A stretch of DNA of 64,000 nucleotides from contig JAAVTG010000697.1 in the NCBI GenBank assembly GCA_011947345.1, positions 248,001 through 312,000 of the forward strand, in the 5' to 3' direction. The stretch is from Phytophthora quininea (Eukaryota > Oomycota > Peronosporomycetes > Peronosporales > Peronosporaceae). The translations under genes and the position numbers were made by a program. Positions 47,301 through 57,954 of the stretch are shown one piece after another. A model generated the notes under the pieces. It had not been told where the DNA came from and made no database searches. It worked only from the letters and a program-made list of their open reading frames with translations. Every line of letters begins with the position of its first letter. The first letter of the stretch is position 1.

Positions 47301-48792
47301 GGTACTTTTCAGCGCGTTCATAATTGCTCGGTCACCTGAAATGGAACAAATACAAATGCATCAGTCCGGAAACGCTAATATCATAACACTATCACACTTA
47401 CAAACGACACAATTTGGTATCGCCAGACCAATCGACTTCAGCTGATGCACACGGAATTTGTGCGTGTTCCCAATAGTGACTTCCCCTCTGTTGGCACAAA
47501 CTTAATTCCGAGCATGATTCTGGGTTGACCGGTGCTTTGGGTGAGCAAGGCCCGCGATGAAAGCGTGAACCATCGTTTCACCTCGACATTTGGAAACCGA
47601 AGCAGTGGGCTCATATCCACTAACGTGCAAGCAACTTGGTCGTCGGCGAGGTAATTGTAGTTGTACACTTCGACCTCTAGCAAAGGAATCGGAGTGATGG
47701 TGCTGTTATACATGTGCGAGAATTGCATCTCAGTATCGTGTGTGTCGCTCCACACCGGGTTACGACCGCCATTCTCGACAGGCTTCGTCTGCAGCGGCTC
47801 CTTCCACGGCAACAACGACAATTTGGCGTACGGCGCTTGCTTGCCGATCAACTGTGTTCCGGGTAACTCCATGGCTCGATGCACTGTGACGTGGAAAGTG
47901 CCTGGCTTGTTCAAGTTTGTCGTGATACTGGACAGTCTGCAAAACTCTTTGCGAGAGTTGATCTCTGGGTGCTTTGCCAGCACGTCGGCGGTGAACTGCG
48001 CGCATCCTTGATGTGTAACAATTCCCAGCTTTGGCCACCGATACATACTACAGGTGGCATCGTCTGGCCACGAAACCTCGCACATATCACACGTCTTGGG
48101 GGCATCTTTCACGATCTCTTCGATGTCCTCACTCTCAAAAATGGGTCCACCTCCACGAAGCGATTCAGCGAGTTGACGTCTCCGACTTTGGCGGCGTGCG
48201 GGCTCGTCCTCTCTTCAATCGACTTTTGGATTTTTTCAGCGTCGGGTTCGTCACACTGATCTTCTTCAGTCGGGACCTAAAATCACCAGCAGCATCAACA
48301 GTCAGATTTCCTCCGAGAGCAAAAGCTTCTAGGTCGATGGCAGCGTCCCTACAGTGCTGCTCCAATGTGTGTACTCGTCTTCTGCGGGTTCATCATTTCC
48401 GCCGCCACTTCCTGGTCCCTCGTCGAGAACTTCTCCAGCAGAGACTGCAGCTCTTCAGTCGCGCAGAGCCGCACCACGTCCCGAGCCGAGACGAACTTGC
48501 CCATCTCCTCGTCCTTGGGCACCACCAGCCCCGTGGATTCATTCATGAAGTGCAGCCCTGCGTCCGCCACTTCATCCTGCAGCCCCACTCCAGGGCGGCG
48601 TCTACGAGCGTCTTGCTTTTCTTCCCCAGCACGCGACGTTTCTTGGGGCCTTCGCAAAGCCTGCTCAAGGACACACATCGCAGATGTTGGAAGGGGGGCA
48701 TAAACGAGATCAACAAACCCACTACAGACGCACCAGAAGGCGACGGTGGTGGCGTCCTCAGCGCTCTTCCTGCCTCGGAAGCGCAGCTCCAT
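44386..48792 (-). CDS. C1/multi-C2 membrane protein (MCTP/ferlin-like) with PH/GRAM-like end
   Basis: The ATG at 48792 opens MELRFRGRKSAEDATTVAFW. In order: a helical N-terminus; a cysteine cluster CDMCEVSWPDDATCSMY (about 48090); a C2 domain (GTFHVTVHRAMELPGTQL, about 47500-47960); a C1-type zinc motif YRCELCGIDVHKTCMMKA (about 47250-47300); a second C2 (about 46830-47130); paired membrane segments near 46320-46430; a third C2 split by a frame break (about 45560-46220); a membrane hairpin after NLLNWTHPWKTATAFLVVFM (about 45070-45160); and a C-terminal PH/GRAM-like domain (NYFVVYRPYRFLLWKNEDD and ETRVFVFDSQEKKDELLKLV). C2 plus a late membrane hairpin resembles MCTP or tethering proteins at membrane contact sites. 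That role is inferred. A frame break lies near 45980. Confidence 0.68.
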
Positions 48793-48863
48793 GCTCAGCT
48801 TTGTTTGGAGTAATCGGCTGAGTAGCCCGCTCTTAAGTACGATTCACTTCAACTTCATTCAAA
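48793..48863. promoter_or_regulatory. Bidirectional promoter, C2 protein / small protein
   Basis: 71 bp separate the divergent start codons at 48792 and 48864. No specific element is called. Confidence 0.45.
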
Positions 48864-49531
48864 ATGAGCAGCGTCGACAGCGACGCCGAGACGGTGTTGG
48901 GCGAGAGTCCGCTATCCCCGTGCATGTGGACGCAGTCTCTCAACTCGACCTCTATCCAACAGAAGCAAATCTCGACCTCTGCGTCTGCTGAGGCGCCGGG
49001 TACGACCGCTTGCTTTGCTGCGGTTGAGCGGCGTGCCTTGACTGACCTTGCCGGCGCAACGTTGACAGTATCCTCACAGCGGCGTCCACACGGAGACTTG
49101 CAGCTGTCGCCTGCCTCGCAACTGGATGTGCTCTCGCAGATCAGTGAGCTGGCCAATGCGCAACCAAGTCCCGTGGGTGCGCCGCCAGTAGCTTCGCGTA
49201 CTCGAGGGCAGGCGCATGTGTGGGCCGTCAGGAGTGCGGGGCAGAAGAGAAGCGCCAGTCGTGGGGGCAGTCTACCGAGTTGTACGACATCCAAGGCGAA
49301 AAAGCTGAAGGCCAAGACACCAAGGAGGCAGAAGAAGAAGAAGCTGCCGACACAGGCGGAGCAGCTCGCTGCCGATATGCTCGAGTGGGAAACGTGCAGT
49401 GGTAAGCGCAAATGAGCGTGGCATGAACTAGTATTAATACTGCCGTGTTGCAAGCAGAGACCGGTCTGTTTGACGCTGATGATGAGAACTGGGTCTACGA
49501 GGACATCTCCGACAGCGACTTCGAGCAGTGA
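48864..49531 (+). CDS. Small basic protein with acidic C-terminus, unknown
   Basis: The ATG at 48864 (AAAATGAGC) opens a Ser/Thr-rich N-terminus (MSSVDSDAETVLGESPLSPC). A Lys/Arg-rich stretch AKKLKAKTPRRQKKKKLPTQ (about 49290-49360), which looks like a nuclear localisation signal, is followed by AEQLAADMLEW. A GTAAGC-GCAG intron (about 49402-49457) joins to ETGLFDADDENWVYEDISDS, then DFEQ and the stop. The intron is supported because the acidic exon is short, in phase and protein-like. No family recognised. Confidence 0.68.
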
Positions 49532-49635
49532 TAGCGGCGATCGCAGTGATAGCAACCACAGGGCAACGGCAAGCAACGGCAACATCCTTGGTCGTTCGTA
49601 ATTGGCTAATTTCAAACCATAACGTTACTAAAGGA

Positions 49636-51000
49636 ATGACCACCGCCAAGCGCTTGACGGGGGCGCTCTCGGCCGACGAGGGCGCAGACGGTGGTCCTTC
49701 CCCGACGTGTTCGCAGATGTGCGTCTCTGTCGGATTTTACGCGCACTATGGATAGCTTACGGTGCTGTTGCAGATGTTAATCGCCAACGAGGACATGATC
49801 GCGGCGGCAGCCGAGTGTCAGACCGAGCGGGACGTGGAGGGCGTCGTCGCGTGAGTTTCCTGCACTAGGATATACATGCCGCGGGTCGATACTGATGACG
49901 GGGCGTCTGTGCAGATATCAGCGCATTCTGCACCGCAACCTGATGGAGATGTCCGCGTTCATCGACGCCATGTTCGGCGTCTACAGCAACGCCAACGCTA
50001 GCAGTTCTACGGTAACGAAGGAAGTAAGGGAGAATTGCCGTGGGTTTCTGCTACATTGATACTGACTCGCTCTGTTTTTATTTTCCAGGAGCAGAAAGAG
50101 GAACAAACGTCTCTTGTGACTGTGGACTTGACCGCCGAGCCAGTTGACAGAGCGAGCGCGATCGTAGCAAAGGAGTCTGCGGCGAAAGCTGCAGTGGAGA
50201 CGACGGATAAGTCGGCGAAAAATGTGATGTTTACTGTGGTGGAAGCTGGAGAAAAGGTGCGCGAAATCCAGCGTTCCAAGGAGAAATGGATCAGGTCGAG
50301 GCATCAAGTGTTGGAGGAAGAAGAAGCGAGTGCCGCTATAGAGAGCAGCCCGAAAGGCATTTCGGAGGTCGCTGCGTCCGCATCTGAAGAAGATCCAGAG
50401 AGCCGAGGCCGGGGAGGACTTGCGCTGGTCAATCAACTGCGCGCGCACCAACACATTACGGCGTTTATCAACTCAGCCAAAGAGAGCGCCACGCCGGTGG
50501 TCCCCGCAACTGCTGCTGCTACTCCTCCCCAGTCATTTGGCAGTCTCTGCAGCAGCAACACTGTTGGCGATGCCTGCTTCGATGCCATCCATGCCCTTTT
50601 TCGCGAGTACGAGCCAGCCGTCGAATACCGTGCTCGCGATGCTGCCGATGCTCGCCCCAGCGCCGCCACTACTGATAAACCCGCAAGCAGTTGGAGCCTT
50701 TATTCCGTTGCCATTGACCTTGCAGACAGCAGCAGCTGCTCGAACGATGATGCCGCTCCAGAATTACGGTAAATCGCTTGCTTCTTAAGCCTTCCAGCGC
50801 GAGCCTAACAAATTGTTTCTGCAGCAAGTGCACCAAAGTCCCCAGAGTTTAAGCGAATGTGCGAAGAATGCCGCAAGCGGCATTTCAGTCTACGGCGCTG
50901 CCGGCTTGTGCTACAGCATACAGACCCAGAGTGGCAGCCAGCCGAGACACCAACGCCCATACGGCGAAGGAGGCGTAAGCAGAATGCTGCCAAAACATAA
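49636..51000 (+). CDS. SSXT (SS18/GIF-type) coactivator-like protein
   Basis: After a short first exon (MTTAKRLTGALSADEG), the next exons read MLIANEDMIAAAAECQTERD and VVRYQRILHRNLMEMSAFID. This matches the SSXT helix pattern of SS18 and plant GIF/AN3, which bind chromatin remodellers. A GTAAGG-CCAG intron leads to a charged region (EQKEEQTSLVTVDLT) and RGGLALVNQLRAHQHITAFI. Switching frame near 50540 gives a Met/Pro/Ala-rich stretch (MPASMPSMPFFASTSQ). The last exon, from about 50825, reads FKRMCEECRKRHFSLRRCRL, then RRRRKQNAAKT and a stop at 51000. The final exon joins in phase (NY-A-SAPKSPEF), which supports the frame switch. The exon 1 joint near 49718 is not clean. Confidence 0.62.
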
Positions 51001-51161
51001 TTATTTTTTAAGATTTCAAGGCAATGGAGAGAGTGCCGAATCATTGGACCAACGCATGGCGCTACCGTGCCAGATTCCCGGTATTTTTTTCTTCTCATTC
51101 TCACCAGACACAACAACCGACCCAGGAGGCTACTTGCAAGACGGGGCGGTGGCAGGAACTC

Positions 51162-52996
51162 TCACTGCAATACGCACACAAGCAATATCAAAGTCATCAG
51201 GTACCTGTAGGGTATTCGCGATCTAAGCAACAACGCACCTCTTCCTTTTCTTCACGCGCTTGCGTCCGACGCGCATAGTACGTGTCCAGATGCTTCTTCG
51301 GGATCTTCTTTAATAGCTCCTTGGGGAACGCACGGAAAAGCGACCACGCCAAATCCAGAGACTCGAAGATATCACGAGACTGATACGGCCCTTGGGCAAT
51401 GAACTTGCCCTCAAACTTGTCCGTGAACTTCAGATACAGGTGGTCCTCAAGCGAAAGAGCTTCTTCGCCAACCACGGCCTTCATGGCCTGAACATCCTTG
51501 CCGGTAGCATAACTCGCGTACTGTGGATCCAAAGCAGATTAGAGAAATTAACCACGTCAAATCAGCAGAGCTGCAAGTTACCAGTTGGTTCGAGACGGCA
51601 CTATGGTCGTCACGCGTCATACCCTCGCCAATAGCACTCTTCATCAAACGCGACAGCGATGGAAGCACGTTAATCGGCGGGAAGATCTGACGATTGTGCA
51701 GCTGACGGTCCACGTAAATCTTTGGACACGACAAGCATTAGATTTTCGACCGAAAACGCACTAAAGTAAGTTTTGCTGCGTACCTGTCCCTCTGTAATGT
51801 AGCCCGTCAGATCCGGAATCGGGTGCGTAATGTCATCGTTGGGCATGGTCAAGATGGGCAGCTGCGTAATGGAGCCATTGCGGCCGGTCACACGACCAGC
51901 ACGCTCGTACAAGGTGGACAGATCCGTGTACATGTAGCCGGGGTAGCCACGACGACCGGGCACTTCTTCACGGGCAGCGGAAACTTCACGAAGGGCGTCG
52001 GCGTACGAACTCATATCGGTCAAAATGACCAGCACGTGAAGGTCGCGCTCGTAGGCGAGGTACTCGGCAGTGGTCAAGGCCAGACGCGGCGTCACGATAC
52101 GCTCAATGGTGGGGTCGTTGGCCAGGTTCATGAACAGCGCCGTCTTCTGCATGGATCCGCTCTCCTCAAAGTCGTTGCGGAAGAAACGAGCCGTCTCCAT
52201 GTTGACACCCATGGCGCCGAACACGATGGCGAAGTTGTCCTCGTGCGAGTCCATGACGTCCTTGCGCTGGACCAGACCAGCCTGGCGCACAATCTGCGCG
52301 GCGATCTACAAGGTCACACAAACAACACTCTTTTAGTTAGTCCTGGTAATCAGCAATAGTGTTGGCAAAGCGTTTCCTTGTGCCAACCTCATTGTGAGGC
52401 AGACCGGCAGCTGAGAAGAGCGGGATCTTTTGTCCACGTGCGATGGAGTTCATCACGTCAATGGCCGAGATGCCCGTCTGGATCATCTCCTTGGGGTAGT
52501 CACGACACGACGGGTTGATGGGCTGGCCTTCAATGTCCAGGTACTCCTCGGCCACGACGGCGGGGGCGCCGTCGATGGCCTTGCCAGACCCATTGAAGGC
52601 TCTCCCCAGCATCTCCTCGGAGATGGCCATCTTGAGCACGTCACCCGTGAACTCGCAGTGCGTGTGGCGGTTGTCGATGCCGTCCGTGCCCTCGAACACC
52701 TGCACCACGGCCTTGCTACCCTGCACCTCCAGCACCTTGCCCTGGCGCTTCTCGCCGCTGGCCAGCGTCAAGTTGACGATCTCTGCGAACTTGGGCAGCT
52801 TGACGTTCTCCAGGATCACCAGCGGGCCGTTCACGCCCGAGATCGTGCGGTAATCTACAAAGATCGCAACGAGTTAGCGAGGGAGGACAAGCGGCCGCGA
52901 GAAGCACTCGGGGCACGCACCGATCCGCGGCTCCACGTAGTAGTCGCGCACCACCGCCGCTGCATTCGCTTGGAATGCCTGCTCCGCCGTCACCAT
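51162..52996 (-). CDS. ATP6V1B: V-type H+-ATPase V1 subunit B
   Basis: Subunit B is the non-catalytic nucleotide-binding partner of subunit A in the V1 hexamer. The ATG at 52996 starts [21 protein letters not shown] short intron follows, then [89 protein letters not shown], the next exon [71 protein letters not shown] and [20 protein letters not shown]. The last exons cover [20 protein letters not shown] and the C-terminus. The frame is unbroken across all exons. I end it at 51162 by splicing GTGCGT to GCAG after REEKEE, which gives an immediate TGA; unspliced, the frame runs to 51197. Confidence 0.95.
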
Positions 52997-53209
52997 CGCG
53001 CTGCCACGCCAAAGTCACGAGCGCTTCCACGAAAGATTTCGTCTGAGACCTCTGGAGGGCTCGTTGGGCAAAAACCTGGGTTGACGGACACATCACGATT
53101 ATAATCTTACAGAAAAGTGGTTTCAATAATTGTGACACCTGAGTTGAAGTTGTAGATGCTACTAAAGTGGGGACACCAGTTCTGGTCCGGTCAGCACCAA
53201 AAGGACAAA

Positions 53210-53356
53210 ATGGCGCTGACATCTGCCGTGTGCAGCGCTGCTGCCGAGGCTGCGAGATCCGCCGCCGCCTCAAAAGATGACCATGAAGCGTGAGGAGACA
53301 CCCGACCGCGCCAGGAGTACTTCGACAGTACGGTTTGAAAAGGACAGCAGACAATA
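53210..53356 (+). CDS. Possible small protein
   Basis: An ATG at 53210 (ACAAAATGGCG) opens an Ala/Ser-rich peptide (MALTSAVCSAAAEAARSAAA). One frame stops after 27 codons. A one-base shift in the AAAAG run at 53272 would extend it through KREETPDRARSTSTVRFEKD to a TAA at 53356. Composition and start context are suggestive but there is no recognisable domain. It may be chance. Confidence 0.22.
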
Positions 53357-53682
53357 ACGAAGCCTCAACTAACTGCGCAGTGATTAATGCAGAGGTTCGA
53401 AAGCAGGACGCGGAGCGGATGGAGGTCTAACATGAGCTAGTGTCGGATTTTTAGATGCTGCAAGATGCATTTGTTGGTGAGGTGTGGTGCTCGGATTTTC
53501 ATGTTCATGCCGCCAACAAAACCTCTCATCGATTCAACTTGAGATGCTAGTCTAAAAATATCCGAGCTAGAACCGGCCAGAAGACAGCATTGCACTACGA
53601 TCTTCGCCGTACAGAGGTCTCAAGATGTTTTGTGTGCTGTGAGATTGCCCGAACTGCGGGCATTGGCTCCTTTATTGCTGGC
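53357..53682. other. Intergenic region
   Basis: 326 bp lie between the possible small plus-strand ORF and the stop of the minus-strand mitochondrial-type gene. The region is more AT-rich than its neighbours. I see no ORF, repeat or RNA gene in it. Confidence 0.4.
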
Positions 53683-54661
53683 CTACTTGTCCTCCTTCGT
53701 CGGCTCGGACTCGTCGTCTGAGCTCGAGTCTGTCTCGGCGTCGCTGGACACGTAGGTCGCATCGGCCGCGTCCTCCTCGTCGGCGGCGGATGCCACTGCA
53801 GAGGCGGCCGCCTCGTCGCTGCTGTCGTGCATGCCTGCCGGTTTCATGCGCTGCAGCTTCTCGAGCCACGACACGGCGCTGCCGGACGTGCTGGACGGGT
53901 CGAACGAGCCTCGAGCCGAGATCTGCTGCGGGGAGTAGATGAAGACGTCCTCCTTGAGCTTCTCTGCGTAGTTCTGCTCCGTCGTCCACTTGGAGCTCTG
54001 CTTGCGCAGCGACGCCACCAGTGCCTCGCGGCGGCGCTCCACCTCGGCGTTGCGCTCTGGCGGACGATGACCTTCTCCTCAAAGTATTTTCTGCAAGAAG
54101 GCGACAGTGCATTCGACACATTAGAGGGGATCGCACGCTTCTTGGTTGCAGTCAACAGCAGCGGATGACGCACCTGACGTTCTCGTCGTGGATGGCCTTC
54201 TCGCGCGCCACCTCCTGGGCGCGGATGGCTTGCTGCTGGCGCTTGATCTCTAGTCGGGCGGCCTTCGCCTTCATGATCCTCTGGCGCTGGGCTCTGCGCA
54301 ACACACGCCACACACAAGTACGTGCTCCGTGTTAGCATCCTCTCTTACCCCTCCCTGCCTTCCATCACCACTGCGCGAGCCACGTACTCTGCATCACGGG
54401 CGAGCTTCTCCCTACGACGTCTCTCCTCCTCGACAAAGTCCTTGCGAAGAGCAGCGATCTCCTGCTGGTAGGCCTTGCGCGACTTCACGAACGAATACGT
54501 CTCGGCGCTAGCGGCAGCGGAGGTCGAGAGCTGCGCGCAACGCAAGGAGGGAACACGAGTCAGCTTACTATGCAAGAAACGAGCTGCTTCATCTGGTGTC
54601 GTACAGCGCGGGCAACGGAGCCGCTCTTGGCGGCGGCGGAGAGCGCCACACGCGAGATCAT
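53683..54661 (-). CDS. Mitochondrial-type coiled-coil protein, perhaps a ribosomal protein
   Basis: The ATG at 54661 starts MISRVALSAAAKSGSVARAV, typical of a mitochondrial presequence. Short introns join it to SAETYSFVKSRKAYQQEIAA, a long charged helix (ALRKDFVEEERRRREKLARD, then QRQRIMKAKAARLEIKRQQQ and AREKAIHDENVR), KYFEEKVIVR, and ALVASLRKQSSKWTTEQNYA with EDVFIYSPQQISARGSFDPS. The end is strongly acidic (DDESEPTKEDK). Long basic helices after a presequence recall small-subunit mitoribosomal proteins such as mS26, but that is only a resemblance. One base is missing near 54062. Confidence 0.6.
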
Positions 54662-54916
54662 GGCAAACAACTTTGGCCTCTCAGCCACTAGTGGGCGGCT
54701 ATTTCTTTGAGTGGAAACGGCGCTCTTTTTTGAGTGGAGTGTCCTATTCAAACTTCCAGTGAACCCTCGTATACAAAATTCAAGTTGAGATTACTGCCCG
54801 CGGAGAGAACCGACGCGCAGACGGCAATCTGGCACAGGCTCCGCTGATCAGCGCTTTCTCGACGTACAGGTAGTGCTCGCCGCGCAAGGGGAAGGCAGCA
54901 GAAGGAGAAGTCAGCC

Positions 54917-55973
54917 ATGAGCAAGGGCAAGAAGAGCGGCAGCGGAAGCGGCAGCAAGCTGTCCGACAAGGACATGGAGCAACACCGCGAGTACATGAAG
55001 AAGTACAAGATGCAGTCGAGCGACCTGGAGACGCACGAAATGCTGTACAAGGACCACTACCAGCTACTAGGCATCCCCGGGACGCCGCGCACACGGAGGT
55101 AAGCACTGCTCGTCAGGCATCTATAGAAAGCGAGGGGAGGGTGGAGCCGGGGTTCAGCGCCGACTGGGACTGACGGTGCGCTCTGTACAGATCCGCAAGG
55201 CCTACCGCAAGCTCGCGCTCACGTGCCACCCGGACAGGAAACCGTCGGCGAAGGCGCTGGCCCGCTGGGAAGGCGTTCCCGCCGCATACGCCGTGCTGTC
55301 CAACCCGAACGACCGCGCCGAGTACGACGCCACGCTGCCCACGCGAGACGCGCTCGTCGAGTTCTACCGGGCCTACAACCCGGCCAAGCTGGACAACGCC
55401 ACCATCCAGACCATCATCGACGGCTGGTACGGCCGCGAGGTGGAGCTCTTCGAGATGCTCAACGCCAAGTATGAGGTGGCCCCGCACCAGGGCACGACCA
55501 AGGCCGCGCAGCGAGCCGCCGCAGCCTCCGTGTCCCGCGAGAAGGCCCACAAGATTGCAGCCGACAGCCAGACGAACAAGGCTAAAGACGCAGCCAACGC
55601 CGAGATCACGTGGACAGAGTCCATCGGTTCCGCATTCTGCTGCAAGGGCGTGCTCGCGCGCATCTTCAGCAACACGTACTACGAGGTGGATACCAAGAGC
55701 CCAGGCTTCTTGGCGACCCACGGCGCGTCGGAAACGCCCGGCCAAGCCATGTCGTTGAACCTGGAGTCCCCGGCAACGCCCTCGCGACTGTCGAAGCCTG
55801 TCAGCCCCGAGTTCGACCCCGTGGAAGCAGAGAAGTACACCGCAGCAGCAGCCGCAAACGTGTCGCCAGACGAAGGCAGCAGCTCTGCCAGCACATCCAG
55901 CGACAACAGCGTGGACTGCGCAGAGCCCGTAGCTCCGCGCGCAAAGCCAACGAACATCGCTGCAGCCAGCTAA
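54917..55973 (+). CDS. J-domain (DnaJ-like) cochaperone
   Basis: J-domain proteins stimulate Hsp70 ATPase activity. The ATG at 54917 starts MSKGKKSGSGSGSKLSDKDM. A helical lead (EQHREYMKKYKMQSSDLETH) precedes the J domain: HYQLLGI, then after a GTAAGC-ACAG intron IRKAYRKLALTCHPDRKPSA with the diagnostic HPD, and VLSNPNDRAEYDA. The rest is helical (AQRAAAASVSREKAHKIAAD) with a Ser/Ala-rich tail ending NIAAAS. There is no Gly/Phe or zinc-finger region, so it is class III. One G is missing at 55079-55081; restoring it gives GIPGDAAHTEIRKAY. The region after KALARWE may hold a second slip. An Ala- and Ser-rich tail suggests a lineage-specific client role (inference). Confidence 0.85.
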
Positions 55974-56165
55974 GCCAGTTGCGCTTGGAGAACTGTGGCG
56001 GCTCGTCGTCGACCTTCGCAGGCTCACTTTCCTTATTGGTGTCAGGGAGATGCCGGATAAATTATCAATGCTTTCCGAGTTTTATATCTAACGCTGGCGA
56101 TGTGCGCAAGCAAGCCGATACTAATAAAAAAATGTTTGTGTGTAGTATGCCCGCAACAAGCCGAG

Positions 56166-57303
56166 CTACGCAAAGTCGGACAGAGGCTCCGAGGACAACG
56201 ACAGCGACCAGGAGATGGCGCCCTTGCTCCACTCGATCTCAGACTCCTTCATCAAATCCACGACCCAAGCCTTCTTCTTGAAATCGATCATGTCCTGGGA
56301 AGTCACAGCTTCTTCGACCGAGGTAGCGTCGGCCAGGACCATGTCCGCGAACGACGATGGATCACTCCACTCGTCCGCGCTTACCGGGGACTCGGACCGC
56401 TCCAAACCTGCGCAATCCACCATTAAGTCTGCTTTATCTTTCATCGCCGACATGGTGGCGCCGTCGTCGTTTTCGGGCAGCAGTTCACCCAGTTTCTTTG
56501 CAGTCTCGATTTTCGTGCACACGTTGCTTCCTCCAAGATTGCCGGTGGGAGGCAACGAGACCGACTTGGGAGCGAATAAGCTGTCTGCAGGCTTGTCGGC
56601 TGGCGCCGCGATGCTTTCCGTTTGTTCGACTGGTTTCGGTTCGGCTGCTTCTGCCACTTCGGCGACGCAGAGCTCCACGTTCTGCCCGATTTTGGCTGCG
56701 AACTTGCGGAACTCTCGGATCCAGTAGTCTGCTTCAGCGGCTTTGAGCTCCTGGATGTTGAGTTTGTGGCCGAGCTTGCAGCGGTACTGGATGTGCCAGT
56801 AGAAGTGGTTGCGCAGGTTGGACACCTGCTTCTGCAGCTTAATGTGGAGGTTGTAGCAATAGCTCTTCTTGTGCTGGAAGAGGTAGTTCTGCTTGCCGAT
56901 GCCTGGCCCGCGTACTTTTGGTGATGCGCAGCGGGTCACACTGCAGCATGTTGGCCATGAAGACGCGCAGGTGCAGCCCGTTGGGCAGGGGCAGCGCGCC
57001 CAGCTGGAACTGCTTCATCACGACGTCCGCGTACTTGTGCTCGTCGATGCTCCACTTGCCCTTGCGCACGGCGCAGTTGGCCGGGCCTTGGCACTGGCGG
57101 AAGACGCGCACGACGGTCACGGCGGCGTTGCACACCTCGCAGTGTGTGGCCGGCCACGCGTAGACGCAGCGCGGGTGGAAGCGGTGGCCGCAGTCCAGCT
57201 CCAGCACGGCTCCGCACGACTTGCAGCCGTCGCAGCGCGTCGAGTTGTCGCCGTCGTGCGCGTGGAGCTCGAGGTGGTCGTCGCTGTTCTGTCGATCGTC
57301 CAT
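56166..57303 (-). CDS. RING-type protein with a basic stramenopile DNA-binding-like domain
   Basis: The ATG at 57303 starts MDDRQNSDDHLELHAHDGDN; the preceding in-frame codon used by some callers is TTG. A RING-like zinc module follows: CDGCKSCGAV, LDCGHRFHPRCVYAWP and CEVCNAAV. Next is WSIDEHKYADVVMKQFQLGA, LPNGLHLRVFMANMLQCDPL, RITKKYAG, IGKQNYLF. This Leu/Arg-rich 'LRxFxAxxLxCxPxRITKKYxG' block recurs in many stramenopile proteins (my recollection, unnamed). A helical region and an acidic C-terminus end LSSEPLSDFA. Frame slips in A and C runs near 56916 and 56906 divide it. An E3 ligase or chromatin role is possible; neither is shown. Confidence 0.72.
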
Positions 57304-57954
57304 GCGATGCTGCGCGACGGAGAGCAAGTGGAAGAGTGTGAGCAGCGGCAGACGTCAATCGATGTGGAATTTTCTGTAAACCACCTACGCTGATTGGCCC
57401 ACGAGTTTCGATGGTGTTTTCGGCCTCCAAGTTGATATCTGCAGCGGCTTCTTGATCTGGATGTTGTCGATGTTTCTCCCCAGACCTTAGCCGAGCCACT
57501 TTCACCTCGAGTTTGTTCTTGGCAAGTGTAACATCTTGTAGACAAGAAGAAATGCCACTTCACCTGTGTAGACGCTGTCCAACGTCACTTCGGTGTAGAG
57601 AGGAGAGCACAGAAAGAGATACAGCCCCCAACCTTTTCTCGCGTAGCGCCAGCATGTTTCGACCTGCTCGACAATGCTGATGAGATGCAGTCGTCCCGAC
57701 TTGAGGAGACAGGCCTTCCGCAACCGAAGGCCAAATGAGGCGATGACCGTCGTTGTTGCTCGCTTCAGTCGTTTGCTACCTTGGCGGCCGAGTCTTCTGG
57801 AACTTTGCACCATTAACCAAGAGGAACAGCACACCGTTAACCGAGAACTTCACGCACAGGAACTTTTGCACCATGAGGATCTTTCATAAACACCCAGTTC
57901 GCATACTTCTGGTGGCTTGTGCCCGAGTTCGAGAATTCATTTTGTATACTGGCC
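57304..57954. other. Intergenic region, possible short minus-strand ORF
   Basis: 651 bp lie between the RING gene start and the kinase stop, both on the minus strand. A 103-codon frame from an ATG at 57813 to 57502 reads MVQSSRRLGRQGSKRLKRAT and later LYLFLCSPLYTEVTLDSVYT. Its composition is protein-like in part, but I find no family, start context or neighbouring exon to support it. The remaining DNA presumably contains the RING promoter. Confidence 0.3.

Noticed and set aside
57502..57834. 110-codon minus-strand ORF as a gene
   Set aside because: It begins with GTG; from its first ATG it is 103 codons with no recognisable domain or exon partner, so I only mention it in the intergenic note.
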